Under the pieces are notes generated by a model that made no database searches, was not told where the DNA came from, and saw only the letters and a program-made list of their open reading frames with translations. A stretch of DNA of 64,000 nucleotides, from the NCBI GenBank assembly GCA_030761205.1, contig JAULJL010000034.1, forward strand, positions 2,813,501 to 2,877,500, written 5' to 3'. This document shows, in pieces, positions 44,816-56,913 of the stretch (the first letter of the stretch is position 1; the number at the start of each line of letters is the position of its first letter). Source of the DNA: Fremontodendron californicum. Taxonomy: Eukaryota; Streptophyta; Magnoliopsida; Malvales; Malvaceae. The position numbers were made by a program, and so were the translations under genes.

Positions 44816-46745
44816 ATGGAGAACATGGGAGAATGGGAGCAAAGGAATCTGATAAATGAGCTAACACAAGGAAGAGAGCTAGCTAGGCAACTCCAAGTCT
44901 ATCTCAATGTGCCTTCTTCTTCTTCTTCTTCTTCTTCTAATGAAACTCGAGAATTGTTAGTCCAAAAGATCCAAGCTTCGTTTGAGAAGGCACTTTCAAT
45001 GCTGAACTACTGCAATATTACCTCTTCGGCGGCAGCAGTGCCACAACCCTCAGGACTTGCAATCAGAATGTCGGAATCACCACCTTCTCGTAGTGGAAGT
45101 CCTCGAAGTGAAGACTCTGAACGTGGTTTCAAGGAACAGGAGCTCAAAGATGGCGCCTCCAAGAAAAGGTATAGATAAAAACACAACCACTAGTTTATAA
45201 ATATGATACAAAGTCAACTCAACTTGTTAACCAAGCCCTTAATTTGTTCCCACTCATTTGATACAATAGATTAATTATGCTTCAGGAAAACTCTGCCAAG
45301 ATGGACACAACAAGTCCGAGTTACGCCTGGTACAGCCCTGGAGGGAACTCTTGATGATGGCTTCACTTGGAGGAAATATGGACAAAAAGATATTCTCGGT
45401 GCAAAATATCCAAGGTTTGCCAATTCAACTTTATAATTCTACACCTTCCTGAAAAATAAATTCTAAACTTAAAACTCTAAACCCTAAAACTTGAACTGTA
45501 AACCTTAAACTTAATTTTTAATAAACCGTAAACCTTAAACTTAATTTTTAATAAATGACATTATGTAGTACACTATCAGTTTATACATTGATAGTGTATC
45601 ATATATATATATATATATATATAAAAAGAAAGGATCCACTTATGTTAATTAGTTTTACATATTTTCGTAACTTTTTATGTGATTTATATTTGTTTAATCC
45701 GACCGTCGTATTTCATATTCTATTCACGTAGATCATGCACATCGAGTTTCGATATAAAAAACTTTCAACCATTAAATACATATTGAAAAAGACAGTATTC
45801 TTGATCAATATAATAGAGATATCGGATCGATTAGAAATTTTACGTGCACGACGAGTACAATTATATTGTTAAATCCAACGGTCAACTTATTAAAATATAA
45901 ATCGTATAAAAAAATTACGAAAGTGTGTACACTACCGTAAATAGATCCCTATATATATATATATAATATTACCTATCTTTTCTTCTTCTAGGTAATCATT
46001 AATCAATGAACAGTAAGCCGTCTGATCATATAATTATATATGTAAAATCCTATCTTAACCATCGTTTCTTGATTACAGAGGCTACTACAGGTGCACACAC
46101 CGAAATGTCCAAGGTTGTTTGGCAACAAAGCAAGTACAAAGATCAGATGATGACCCGACAATCTTTGAGATTACTTACCTCGGAAGGCATACTTGTACTC
46201 TACCTGCCTCACATGTAATGCCTCCTCAAGAACAATTAGGAACTTGCATGCAACCAGAACAAAACCAGAAACAACCACAAGATGATCTACTTCTGAGCTT
46301 CCAGAGGGACCTTAAAGTTATAACCCAAGACTTAGACGTCATTCCTGACCAAACATATCCTTATTCATTCCCTAATTATCCTTCATCAACGTCCAATAAT
46401 ATTATAAAGGTTGAAAACAATGTTTTCTTTTCATCACCTTCTGGAATAGTCGACAACAATGTTGTGGTGGGAAATCTTTCGCCTTCTTTTATATCGCCTG
46501 CAACATCGGGGACTAACTATTTCTCCATGTCTGCTCCAAGCCCAGCAAGAGGGATAAACAGTAGTCATCATGTGCAAGCAAACATTAATTTTCGAACTTC
46601 TGATGAGCCTCAGCAGCTCAGTACTGAGATTATCCAAGCTGTTACTTCAGCAACAAACTCTCCCACTGTTGGCTTGGATTTCCCATTTGGTAATGCCGGA
46701 TTCGATCCAAACTTCACATTTGACAACCATGGTTTCTTTCCCTAA
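44816..46745 (+). CDS. Group III WRKY transcription factor (WRKY41/53-like)
   Basis: Three exons: 44816-45168, 45286-45414 and 46079-46745, in phase, 382 residues. WRKY proteins bind TTGAC W-boxes in the nucleus; group III members act in defence, senescence and stress. WRKYGQK is at 146-152 and the zinc finger is C166-x7-C174-x23-H198-x-C200, which defines group III. The intron falls after the PR of the domain (codon 161), the conserved WRKY-domain intron position. The N-terminus (WEQRNLINELTQGRELARQLQ) matches the WRKY41/53 leader helix. The intervening region has a Ser run coded by (TCT)n at about 44920-44938 and SPRSED. The C-terminal half is Ser/Asn/Pro-rich and probably activating. KQVQRSDDDPTIFEITYLG is close to the Arabidopsis WRKY41/53 sequence, but orthology to one of them cannot be settled here. 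Confidence 0.93.
45600..45622. repeat. (AT)n microsatellite in WRKY intron 2
   Basis: A pure AT dinucleotide run; nearby (45480-45555) a 31-base unit containing AAACCTTAAACTTAATTTTT is repeated twice. Confidence 0.85.
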
Positions 46746-48088
46746 TCGTAAGAGCCTGCTTGTTGCCAAGAAACTTTTGTTTCATTGCATGCACTTAGCA
46801 GTAACTGGCCAATATAACCAGTCTCTCTCCCATTTTCCCCACTTTTGAATAAGTTCTTTTTTCTTCATTTTTTTTTTTTTAACTCAACTCTGTGGCAAAC
46901 AAGAGTTAGATTTTATGGTCCTGTCAGATAGATTTCTTATAGCAAATGAAGACTACTTCTTTTGTAACCGATGAGGTGTAATTTTTTCCCTAAATCAATC
47001 TAATCTATTTTGAAGGATTTATATTTATGCTCTGACAATATATAAATTTATATATTATTAATAAATCGAATGTCATCTCATCCCATCTCATCTCATTAAA
47101 AATAAATATTTTTATTTTTTTTTATTTTAATTTTTTTAATAAAATGACATAATTTAATTCATTGATAATCATATATAGATATATACAATATCAATACATC
47201 AAATATAAATCTTATTTTTAATTTCAAATACTGTTTTGGGATTGGAATCCTATCACCGCCCTTGAACTGGCTTTATTTGGTCCACTCTATTGAATTACAA
47301 TCTATAACATACTATAAGATTGACTACATGAATTTATCAAGAGTTGACACGTGGCTTTTTTTGGAAAAAGAAAAAGAAAAGAAAAGAAAGGGAGAAAAAA
47401 TGTTAAAAATTTGTGTGTTTATACTCGTGTTATTTTTTCGTATGTTTAAACTTTAAAATATTATAAATTTATATAAATTTTTACATGTTAATAATTCGTT
47501 TCATGCATGTTTTGATACGTTTGTGTATTCATGTAATGTTCATGTTTTTTTTTTTTTGTGTTTTAATTATTTTTCTTATTAATGTTCGTTCGTGTCTCAA
47601 TTCATTTCATATTTTGCATAGTTTGTCATTGTAAATCAATTTAGAAAAAAAATTATATATTCGTGACGTGTTCGTATTCGTATTAATTTTTTTTTGTATT
47701 TAAAGTATTATAAATTTATATAAATTTTTACACGTTAATAATTCGATTTATATAGATTTTGATACGTTCGTGTATTCGTGTCATGTTCATATTATTTTTC
47801 CTATAGTGTCGTTTTTAATTATTTTCTCATGTTTTGTTTGTGAGATATCTCAATTAATCCCATATTTTGTATAATTTGTAATAATGATTCAATTTTAACT
47901 TTAAATTCATTTACTTACGATATTAAAATATAAAAAATTATTTAAATAAATAATAATTATTTAATATGATTAAACTTATATTTATTTATAATTATTAATT
48001 TAATTAAAATTTTATAAATATTAAAAAAATTTCCCAGCGAAGCGGGGGAAGAATTCTATAATAAGACATCAATCTTGCCACTCATGAG
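46746..48088. other. WRKY 3' region and AT-rich intergenic DNA
   Basis: The WRKY 3' UTR probably ends near 47030. At 47440-47530 and 47700-47790 are two copies of a dispersed motif (ATTATAAATTTATATAAATTTTTACA, GTTAATAATTCG, TTTTGATACGTTCGTG). No gene. Confidence 0.5.
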
Positions 48089-48638
48089 TAGAGATGTCCA
48101 TGGCCCGGACTGGGCCTATATATGGCATTAACATCATATATACTTGCTCAAGCCCGATCTGGCCCAAAATGTGAGCCTCAAATTTTGCCCAAACCCGTCC
48201 ATATTTATAAATAGATAGTCCAAACCCGTTTAGGCCCGCCTATATATTTTTTTTCTAATTTTTTAAAAATATATTATTTGTTATTTAATCTTTAATAATT
48301 TTATATTTTTTCTTTTATTAAGTTTTTAAACATGGACAACTTAACATATTTTTTAATGTTTACACTATAATATTATATATATATATTTAATCTTTATATG
48401 ACATAAATAACATAACATAATATATATAAAAATAAAAATAAAATATTATTTAATTAGAAAACGGGTCGGGCCAGACTCGGACCTTGAATGTTGAAGCCAA
48501 AACTCGGCCTATTTTTTAAACGGGCCTTTGTTGTCCAAATTCATTTTTCGAACTTAATATTTTTGTTTAAATCCTCTCAAATATTGATGGACTTTCGGAC
48601 TTGAACAGATAATCAGACTCAGACTGTTGAAGAGGGTT
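48089..48638. mobile_element. 550-bp non-autonomous DNA transposon with 9-base duplication
   Basis: Sequence starting TAGAGATGTCCATGGCCCGG, with GGGCC/GGCCC-rich ends and an AT-rich middle, is bounded by ACTCATGAG on both sides (48080-48088, 48639-48647). The GGCCCGG...CGGGCC ends are a well-known type in plant hAT-derived MITEs. It stands out as GC-rich ends in AT-rich DNA. Confidence 0.75.
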
Positions 48639-49729
48639 ACTCATGAGTATGGTGGATTACCCCAAAGACATCAATATATATGAGGAAAATCTGATCTACC
48701 GTGCAAGATTTGTACGTTGAAGAAAGATAAATGCTCTTACAAAGTTTAAACTCGGATTTAGAAAGGAAAAAAAAAAACTACTCTTACCAATTAAATTAAT
48801 CCTTTGTGGGTTACTTCAATAGACTATAGTAAGCCCCATTACATTCTCTTTTCGCACGTCACATGTTAATAGGAACAGGTTTGTGTATACTTTATTTATA
48901 AGTAATAACATTTCTACCAACAGTTATTAAATCCAGATTGGTTCGATGATCATACTGATTGATCCGATAATTTGACTTTTAATCCAAGTCGATTATTTAA
49001 TTAAATCGGTTTTACAATTGATCTAAAAAAATTCAGATATAAAAAAATCGATGATTCACTAAGTTTGTCATTGACTCGGGTCAATTAAAAGTAATTTTTT
49101 AAAATAATTTTTAAATCATACTTTAATTTTATTTTTACATACTAAATAATAATTCTTTTATCATTTTCAATAAAAAAAATTAAAAATCAAAAGTAATAAA
49201 AATCTTTATAAACTTAAGTTTTTTTTTATTTTAATTTTTTAAATGATAATGAATATTTTTAATTCTTATATCATAATTTTTAAAATATAGAATTAGTAAA
49301 ATATTTATAGTAATTTAAAAATATTTTGAAAATCAACATTGAACCAAATTATCCAATGATTATGATTAAACCAATTGACCCGAAATCTTAATCGGATCAA
49401 TATCTGATATAACTATGACTCTACCCACAACAAACAAATATATAAGAGGATGGAGGGGTGGCGTTTGAGGGTTGATTTAGGGAGAATAGCGAACAGTTTC
49501 GGATTCAGAACACAAGTTTCTCTGTTCCAAAGTTACATATCCATAAATCAGCAGAAAGCAACATTTGCGTTTCTTCTTTAACTAAAGGCATGTTGTGGAC
49601 TTCCTTAGTCCATTTTAGGATTGAAGTGACAGAACAAACATTCATACATAGACCTGAAGAAACCGAAATTAAAAATTAAAAAAAAAAAGAAAAAAGCATA
49701 GGGCCTTCCCTCACACACACCAAAGCTCG
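48639..49729. other. Intergenic DNA with a foldback repeat and UBC 3' UTR
   Basis: At about 48925-49420 a foldback-like repeat starts CCAGATTGGTTCGATGAT and ends in the complementary type of sequence, related to 27100-27525. From about 49470 the DNA is probably the UBC 3' UTR on the minus strand. No other gene. Confidence 0.5.
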
Positions 49730-52622
49730 TTAGCCCATGGCATACTTCTGGGTCCAGCTCCTTGCAGTTGTCTCATACTTGTTCCTGTCCGTCTTGTACA
49801 TGTGAGCAATCTCCGGCACCAATGGATCATCGGGATTTGGGTCCGTCAGCAATGAACAGATTGATAGCAATACCTAAAAGAACAAAATCATTAAAAAAAA
49901 AAATTAACCAAATAAAAGATGAAAAATGAAACAAACAAATTGCAAATGGAAAGGTTCATACTCCAATTAAAAAATGGTATCCCAAAAGACTTAACCTATT
50001 TATATGTTGGACACAGGAATGTTCATTATTTTTTTTTTAAGTTTTTCATGTATTTGGAGAATCCTTGAAAAGTTGGAGGATCATATCCCCATACCTATAT
50101 CCGATATGCGTTGGACATGAGTGTCGGACATTGGTGTCACACATGGGAACTTCATGAAAATAAAGAGTCAGAGCAACATTCGACTTAACTACAGAGTAAG
50201 TTTTCATTTTAGGTATTGGGTGGGATTCTACCACTTTTGCATTGCTACAGATGGTCATCACTCATCAGGTTTGGCATCGGGTATTCATATTTCTGGTTAA
50301 TCAGGTTTGTGTTCAGGTTGTTGACTTTTCAGTTTGTTGTATTAGGTTTTGGCTGTGATGGGGTGGTTCATTCAGGTTGGACTGGATCAATTTTTGCCAC
50401 CCTTGATGCCAAATATATGAGAGGAGTTTCAAATAGGAATATCAAAGATATTTAGAGGACAATCACCTTGGAAATCGTTAGTGCAGGACTCCATTGCTCC
50501 TTCAAGATGTCTAGGCAAATGCTTCCATTGCTGTTAATATTGGGGTGGAATACCTTTGTTCTAAATGCCACCTGCAAAATCAATTATCATATCGAAAACA
50601 TTAGAGAGAGACAGAAGCAAGAGAGAGAAGGAAGCAATACAATACACACACTATGTCACTTCTAGCTTTAATAATTTTGTGTTAAGCAACTTAAATTCTT
50701 ACAATACCATTGGTCAGCCAAATAAAAAAAAAAAAAAATTCCTACCAACCCAGAGCAACGTCAGTTTTCATTTTCCATAAATTTTCAGCCATTTCAACCT
50801 TTCGAGAATATTTACCTATTAAGCCACCAGGTGAACCAGTGTTTGGAAAGCACAAAGCATTTCAAGTAACATGACAATGAAGGCTTCAATTATGCTCATT
50901 AAAGCATCTCTCTTCTCTCACTCTTCAAGGGCATATATTATCAATTACCTCCATATGCAATGCAGTATGAAACAAGTAACCCAAAAAGGAATACTAAAAG
51001 CACAATCCTTAATTTCTTCAAAAAAAATTGATAAAAAGGAGATGAGAGAGAGATGAGGGAGGGGAGGACATTTCAAATAGTGTAACTATGCAACTGGAAT
51101 ACTGGATTATAGAGGTAGCTGTCAAAACAGAATAAAAGAGAATGATCAAGGTCTTAAAGCATTGAAACAACATAGAAATTTTGCATGCACTTGCAAACTA
51201 TGGTACTCCAACTCTTCATTTTCCCTGAATTACCCGTGTCCGACACATATTAAAACATGGGTATGAAGGTACGATCCTCCAAATATATGAAAAAACTTTT
51301 TAAAAATTGAGCATACCGGTGTCAGACACATGCCTGTATCTGACACTTACCCCCGAATCCAAGTAACATAGCTTGCAAATGTCAGAGTAAACAACCTACC
51401 TCTATTGTAAACAAAGTTTACATATAAAAAGTACCTTGGGAGGCTTAAAGGGATAATCTGGAGGAAAATGAATGGTCACTAGGAAAACACCCCCAGCATA
51501 AGGACTGTCTGGTGGACCCATGATTGTTGCTTGCCAATGAAACATGTCTTCAGCAACAGGACCTGCAACAATGTCCGACGAACTATAAGCAATATATAAG
51601 TAATAAAGTTCAATGCTACTCTTTGAGCACTTGTACTTACAACCGACTGCCGAAGAACATAAGTCCAAACAACATAAGAAAACAAGTTATCTTGCCAAAT
51701 ATCAATACCCTCGTGCAGATAAAAAATTCAGTATGCAATATGAAATGACAAGCAAAATGGTAATATAATCACATTGCTTACTAGAAACTAGATAATAATT
51801 CATAAAATGAGAAAACTAATGTTCTGCTATTCAGTCATGATTCTTAGTCTATGTTGCTCTAACTCTTCATTTTTCTTGAAGTACCCGTGTCCGACACATA
51901 TCCGGACAAGAGTAACATATCCGGACATGGGTATGATCCTCCAAATACATGAAAATCTTGAAAAAAAAAAATTGAACATACCCGTTCCCAACATACCCGA
52001 GTCCGAGGAACATAGTTCTTAGCTACTCCAAAAAGCACATATAACAAAACAAACAGTCAACAAAATATGAAAATGAGGACCACTTCCAGTTCAACACACA
52101 TTTAATTCATAAAAAGTTTAATTTCAACATACTGAAATGCTCAAATGTTTTTACGTATGCTCTCAACATTTTAAAATCATATCGGTCATTTTCTTTCGAT
52201 GCTAGAATTTTGTTGGTCTTTAAGAAAAAACGCAATTTGCGAAACCAACACGATTATGAGTCAAAAACACTAACTCAGCTCAGCTATCCCTTCCCCTATG
52301 TCGGCAGAAAACACGAAATTACAATCATTTTTAAATAATCGCAAATCAATATTACTATTATTTTAACATTTTTTTTCAAAAATCACTGATAATTATATCA
52401 AACAAATCTTTTTTAATCCTCGATTTGAATCCAAAAACATATATACCAAGAAATCTCGTCTAACAGGAATATTATAACAAAAACACATCAATATTTGAAA
52501 GGAAAAAAAAAAAGCGAAAAGGGGGAATTTGTTTATATAGAAAATGTAATACCAGCGCTGCAAGATGTAGGAGGATCCTTTTGTAAATCCTTCAATTCCT
52601 TCAAGATCCGCTTTGATGCCAT
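49730..52622 (-). CDS. Ubiquitin-conjugating enzyme E2 (UBC10/28 clade)
   Basis: Four coding exons on minus: 52622-52553, 51562-51435, 50571-50467 and 49873-49730, giving 148 residues. The protein accepts ubiquitin from E1 and passes it to RING or U-box E3 targets. The sequence is the UbcH5-like plant type, with MASKRILKELKDLQKDPP at the start, HPN at 75-77, the catalytic cysteine C85 in NGSICLDIL, and a C-terminus TQKYAMG; length and intron positions fit the Arabidopsis UBC8-11/28 group. A 5'-UTR intron (52631-52733) separates the leader from the coding exon. Each of the three coding introns carries one copy of the same MITE family (F, G, H). Which of the near-identical paralogues it corresponds to cannot be decided. 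Confidence 0.95.
50001..50181 (-). mobile_element. hAT-like MITE, copy F (UBC intron 3), end-truncated
   Basis: Aligns to copy D from GTTGGACACAGGAATGTTCA through CTTTTCATGTATTTGGAGAA to AAAGAGTCAGAGCAACAT. About 30-40 bases of the left end are missing, so no target duplication is visible. Confidence 0.8.
51198..51371 (+). mobile_element. hAT-like MITE, copy G (UBC intron 2)
   Basis: 174 bases, CTATGGTACTCCAACTCTTC to ATCCAAGTAACATAG, with an exact 8-base duplication CTTGCAAA (51190-51197, 51372-51379). Confidence 0.92.
51849..52015 (+). mobile_element. hAT-like MITE, copy H (UBC intron 1)
   Basis: 167 bases, CTATGTTGCTCTAACTCTTC to GTCCGAGGAACATAG. Flanks TTCTTAGT and TTCTTAGC match at 7 of 8 positions. 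A short internal duplication repeats ACATATCCGGACA. Confidence 0.9.
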
Positions 52623-52733
52623 CGCGAAACCTACGATCCATATAGGTCAATAAATCAAAACAACGCAAATAAAAATACACAAAAATAAATAAATAAAGGA
52701 ACAATAAAAAGCGAGAAATCGAAGAGAACGAAC

Positions 52734-52960
52734 CTGAAAAGATGATCCTCCTTTGTTTTTGTTTGGGGGGTTGAATGCCTGACGGAACTTTGGGTGGGTA
52801 GGAGAGGAAAGGTTAGATCGAACAAAGGGAAAGGGAAGAAGACGAAGAAGAAACGGGAAAAATGATAGGAGAATTTATGATTGGGTGTGGTGGCGGTATT
52901 TTATAAACGGGTGGACCGGCCTCTGTTGTGAGTTTCTGATTGGGTTAATGTTATTTTGTT
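52734..52960 (-). promoter_or_regulatory. UBC leader exon and promoter region
   Basis: The leader exon ends at 52734 with a donor reading GTTCGTTC. Upstream the strand is purine/pyrimidine-skewed and includes a TATA-like stretch around 52895-52905. Exact start not determinable. Confidence 0.4.
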
Positions 52961-53820
52961 GTGGGTCCCATGCTTTGGCGTTCTTTTTACGAAAATCCTC
53001 CGATTTTCGCCGAAAGTAGCCGCCACGAAAACTTTATGGGAAATTATTTGCTATTAGTAAAATATTTAAATTTTACAAATAAAATTAATAAAGTGAAATT
53101 TAATAATAAAATAATAATAATAATAATAATAAAATTAAATATATGATATTTTTTAATTTGTTAAAAAATTTACGTATCAAAAATGAACTCAACTTTATTA
53201 TATATTAAAGACGGTTTATTATTCTGATTTTTTGGTTTTTGGTTTTTTTTTTTTTTAAATCTATAATAATTATTTTATTTTATTAAGTGGACGGGAATCT
53301 ATGATTAACGCGTAGTCTATTAGCATTTTAGGAAAATCATTCCAAGCAACCGATGTCGTTTCAGGCACGGTTGGTGTTCGTGGTAACTGGTGAGTGTCGC
53401 TTCGGATTCTAATTAAAATAATGAGTACCGTATTGATAAATGTATATTTTTTTTATATTTATATGTATTTGTATTGGTGTATTTTGATGTATTATTTTGA
53501 ATTTATCAATATTTTTTAAATATTTTTTATAAATATATATATAAAGTTTATTTTCAAAATTTTTAATAAAAATATATTATATACATGTATAAATGTTACA
53601 TGTATATATATATATATATATGTTTATATGCAAGAATAATATTTTAAATATTTAATATCTAAATTTTTTAATCATAAATAAAATAAATACTAAAAAATAA
53701 AATAAATTGTTATTAATTAGATTCAATAATCTAATTTAATAAATATATATTTTTGAATGAAATTATAAAAAAGTAAAAATTATTATGCTTAAAAAGTATT
53801 AAGAATTGGTTAAAAATAAG
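52961..53820. other. AT-rich intergenic DNA
   Basis: Holds a (TAA)n tract (53105-53130) and a TA repeat (53605-53625). No gene. Confidence 0.5.
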
Positions 53821-53844
53821 TAAGTGAAAAAAAAATTAAAATAT

Positions 53845-54040
53845 TGTATCAACCGGTATAGGTCGGTACGTATCGGTACAGGTCGGTACGTATCGGTACA
53901 GGCCGATACAGATATAGGTTGGTATCGACCGGTACGGACCGGTATAAAAATCGAAACGGTACGATGTTGGTACCGTTTCATTTTTTTTCAAAACCAGTAC
54001 TTATTAACTTGTACGATTGGTACCGGTACGATACCGCTTA
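53845..54040. repeat. GGTCGGTACGTATCGGTACA tandem repeat
   Basis: A 20-base unit AGGTCGGTACGTATCGGTAC is repeated at least twice and followed by degenerate GGTACCG/CGGTACC copies to about 54040. It is GC-rich within AT-rich DNA and self-complementary, so both strands can fold. Probably the end region of a MULE-like or foldback element. Confidence 0.65.
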
Positions 54041-55693
54041 CTATTATTCTAATAAATCTGATAATTTTGATACGATATGAGTACATGACATAAACATAAC
54101 ATAAAAAATAATTAAATCACGATACGATATGAAAATACAACATGAATACAACATGAACACATGAATATTTTTAAATCTATATAATACGAATTATTAATAT
54201 GTCAAAATTTATTTAATATATAACAACTTAAATATAATTTATAATATAAAATTAATATAAACACGATATAAATATACAAATTATTAATTGTAATTATTTA
54301 TTGTGATTGGATCGGTTGAAAGAGGGGATCCGATATGAAACTCGTTGCCAATTGAGTTGGTTTGGTCTAGCCGTTTGGGTTTGGGTCGAAACCCGTGAAT
54401 TTAATATAGGAAAGACCGAAATACTAAGACCCTGGCCCAAGGATAATTATTCATGAAGTCAACAGTTGCAACACAATTTCATAATTGGCGTGCTTAAATG
54501 ATTCTAAAATTGATTATTCAATCACATTTAAAAATTATGTAAAAGTTCACCATTTATAAATGTGAATTTTACATAATATTTTAATGAATCTTACATAATT
54601 TTGAATGCTTATTGACTAATTATAAGGATTATTATCTTGTACATTAACAGTAAAGTTTTTTAACTTCACAAGTGAAGTTAAAAAACTATCATATATCTTT
54701 AAAATATATTATAAAAAATAAATAAATGAGATATATGATAATTTTTTAATCTCGAGTTAAAAAATTTCAATGTCAATTTACAAGATAATAATCTTAATTA
54801 TAGTGCAATTATTATAAATGATATGCTTTCCTAAACTTGTTACTAAAACTTTTTTTTTTTTTCATTTTGTATGTTTATATTTTATTAAATAAATTCAATT
54901 TTACTCATTTTTTTTTTTTTTACTAGAACATGATTAGCTGATATTTAGAGACGTCAAACACTGGTACTGTCCGTAAAAACATTGTAATTATGGAGATGTT
55001 ACACCAAAATAATTTTACTCATTGTTTTTAAAATATTATATTGCATTACAAAATTTAAAAATATTTTTTAAAATTTTGAAACTCAAAATTTTAAGATTTT
55101 TTAATTTTTATAATTTTAGTAAAAATAATAATTAAATTTAAATTCGTTTAACTAAAAAATTGATAAAATACAAATATAACGAGACAGAAAAAATATTTCT
55201 TATCATTACAAATTAATTTATACAATAAATAAGGTAGATAAACCTGCCAATGTTAAATATTAGTTACTTTATTTGTTTCTCTAAACTACTTTCATTTCCT
55301 TGTTGTATTTAATTTTAACTTAGATAATTGAGGGCATAAAATATATTTTTTCTGAATGATGCTAACTGTATTGATTATTTACTTTTATTCAAATAAAAGT
55401 TGCTTCAAAAGAAAGCTATCCAAATAAAAGATAGTGATCGTTGGGAAAAAGAGAGAGTAGTGATTATTAATGGCATTTCAATATAATCACAAATGAACAA
55501 AATTTATGATGCCTTCAAATAATCGATGTTCGGCCCAATTTTTTTTTTTTTTTTTTTAAAGAGTTTTGTTAATGATTGTATTAAGATAATTTTAAAAATT
55601 AGTTAATATAATAAATATAATAATTAATGTAATAATTTTAATATATAGAAGTTTTGTTTGTCTAATATAGTAACTTTAAGAAATATGATTAGC
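54041..55693. other. AT-rich intergenic DNA
   Basis: Includes a copy of the CGAATTATTAA-type dispersed motif (about 54170-54230) and poly-T runs at about 54850, 54910 and 55540. No gene. Confidence 0.5.
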
Positions 55694-55926
55694 TGTTGAA
55701 TATCAGAAAAAACTGAAAGTTTAACAATTGATATTTGAAGAAAGAAAACATACTTTTGGAATTGAAAGATAATTGGCCTTTAAATAGCCTTACATCCAAC
55801 AACATAATCGTAACAAACCTAGAAACAAGGAACAAAATCTTTGCAAATTCAAAAACACTTAACAACCTAATCATGATTCCTAGTTAATAGGATTTATTAA
55901 CAGAAAAACAAATATTGACTTTAACA
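55694..55926 (-). repeat. 3' LTR of the copia element
   Basis: 233 bases, TG...CA type termini (TGTTG..TAACA on plus). Differs from the other LTR at four positions, at about 55755, 55836, 55841 and 55914. Confidence 0.93.
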
Positions 55927-55945
55927 CTCTCCCTTAAACTGAATG
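55927..55945 (-). other. Copia polypurine tract
   Basis: Minus strand reads ...TTAAGGGAGAG directly before the LTR. Confidence 0.75.
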
Positions 55946-55956
55946 CTCGTATGCAA

Positions 55957-56913
55957 TCAGTTTATTTCTTCAATAGAACACATGCCAAGTGATGCCCTCA
56001 ACTTCATGAAAGATTTAGCCTTCAAGGGTTTAGTTAGAATATCTGCAATTTGCTCTTCACTTCTGCAATGAATTAGTTCAACAGCTCCCTTTTTGGTGAG
56101 ATCTCGAAGAAAATGAAACCGTACATCAATGTGTTTACTTCTTCCATGAAGGACTGGATTTTTTGACAATTTAATAGTTGAATTATTGTCACAAAATAAT
56201 GTAATTGGACTTTGCTGTGTATACTTCACTTCTTCTAGGATTCTTCTTAGCCAAACACTTTGACAAGCACATGATGCAACAGCTATGAACTCTGCCTCAG
56301 TTGTAGATAAGGTGACAACAAATTGCTTTCTTGAAGACCATGAAACTGCAACTCCACTTAAGAGAAATACATACCCGGATGTGCTCTTACGATCATCTAA
56401 ATCCCCAACATAATCACTGTCACTAAAACCAACTAACTCTTTTCTTTCATTCTTCTTGTAGAACAGACCATAGTCAATAGTACCTTTCAAATAGCGAAGT
56501 ATCTTTCTGGCAGCTTGATGATGAAGTTCAGTTGGTGCTTCCATAAACCTGCTAATAAGACTGACAGTATACATTAGATCTGGTTGAGTGGCTGACATGT
56601 ACATCAAACTTCCAACCATTTGCTTGTAATAGGTGCTGTCAATCTTCATTCCTTCAATATCTCGAGTAAGTTTAGTTCCAGGAACTATAGGAATCTGAAC
56701 CGGATTACAATCATTCATTCTGAACCTTTCCAAGACCTCTCGAGCATATTTCCTTTGGTGAATAAAGATGCCACCTGCAGATTGAATCACTTCTATGCCA
56801 AGAAAATATTTCATCTTTCCCAAATCAGTCATCTCAAATTCTTTCATCATAGACACCTTAAACTCTCTAAACAAGCCTTCATCATTTCCAGTAAATATTA
56901 AATCATCAACTTA
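55957..56913 (-). pseudogene. Copia reverse transcriptase C-terminus and RNase H
   Basis: An open frame from just after the reverse-transcriptase catalytic motif to the end of RNase H (GFSDSDYVGDLDDRKSTSGY, STTEAEFIA, CDNNSTIKLSKNPVLHGRSKHID, ILTKPL). The codon at 56911-56913 that should hold the Tyr of the YVDD motif is a stop, leaving VDD after it. That single change separates this frame from the upstream reverse transcriptase and would abolish the full-length product. Confidence 0.9.

Noticed and set aside
50216..50455. 79-codon frame in UBC intron 3
   Set aside because: Lies in an intron on the opposite strand with no homology recognised.
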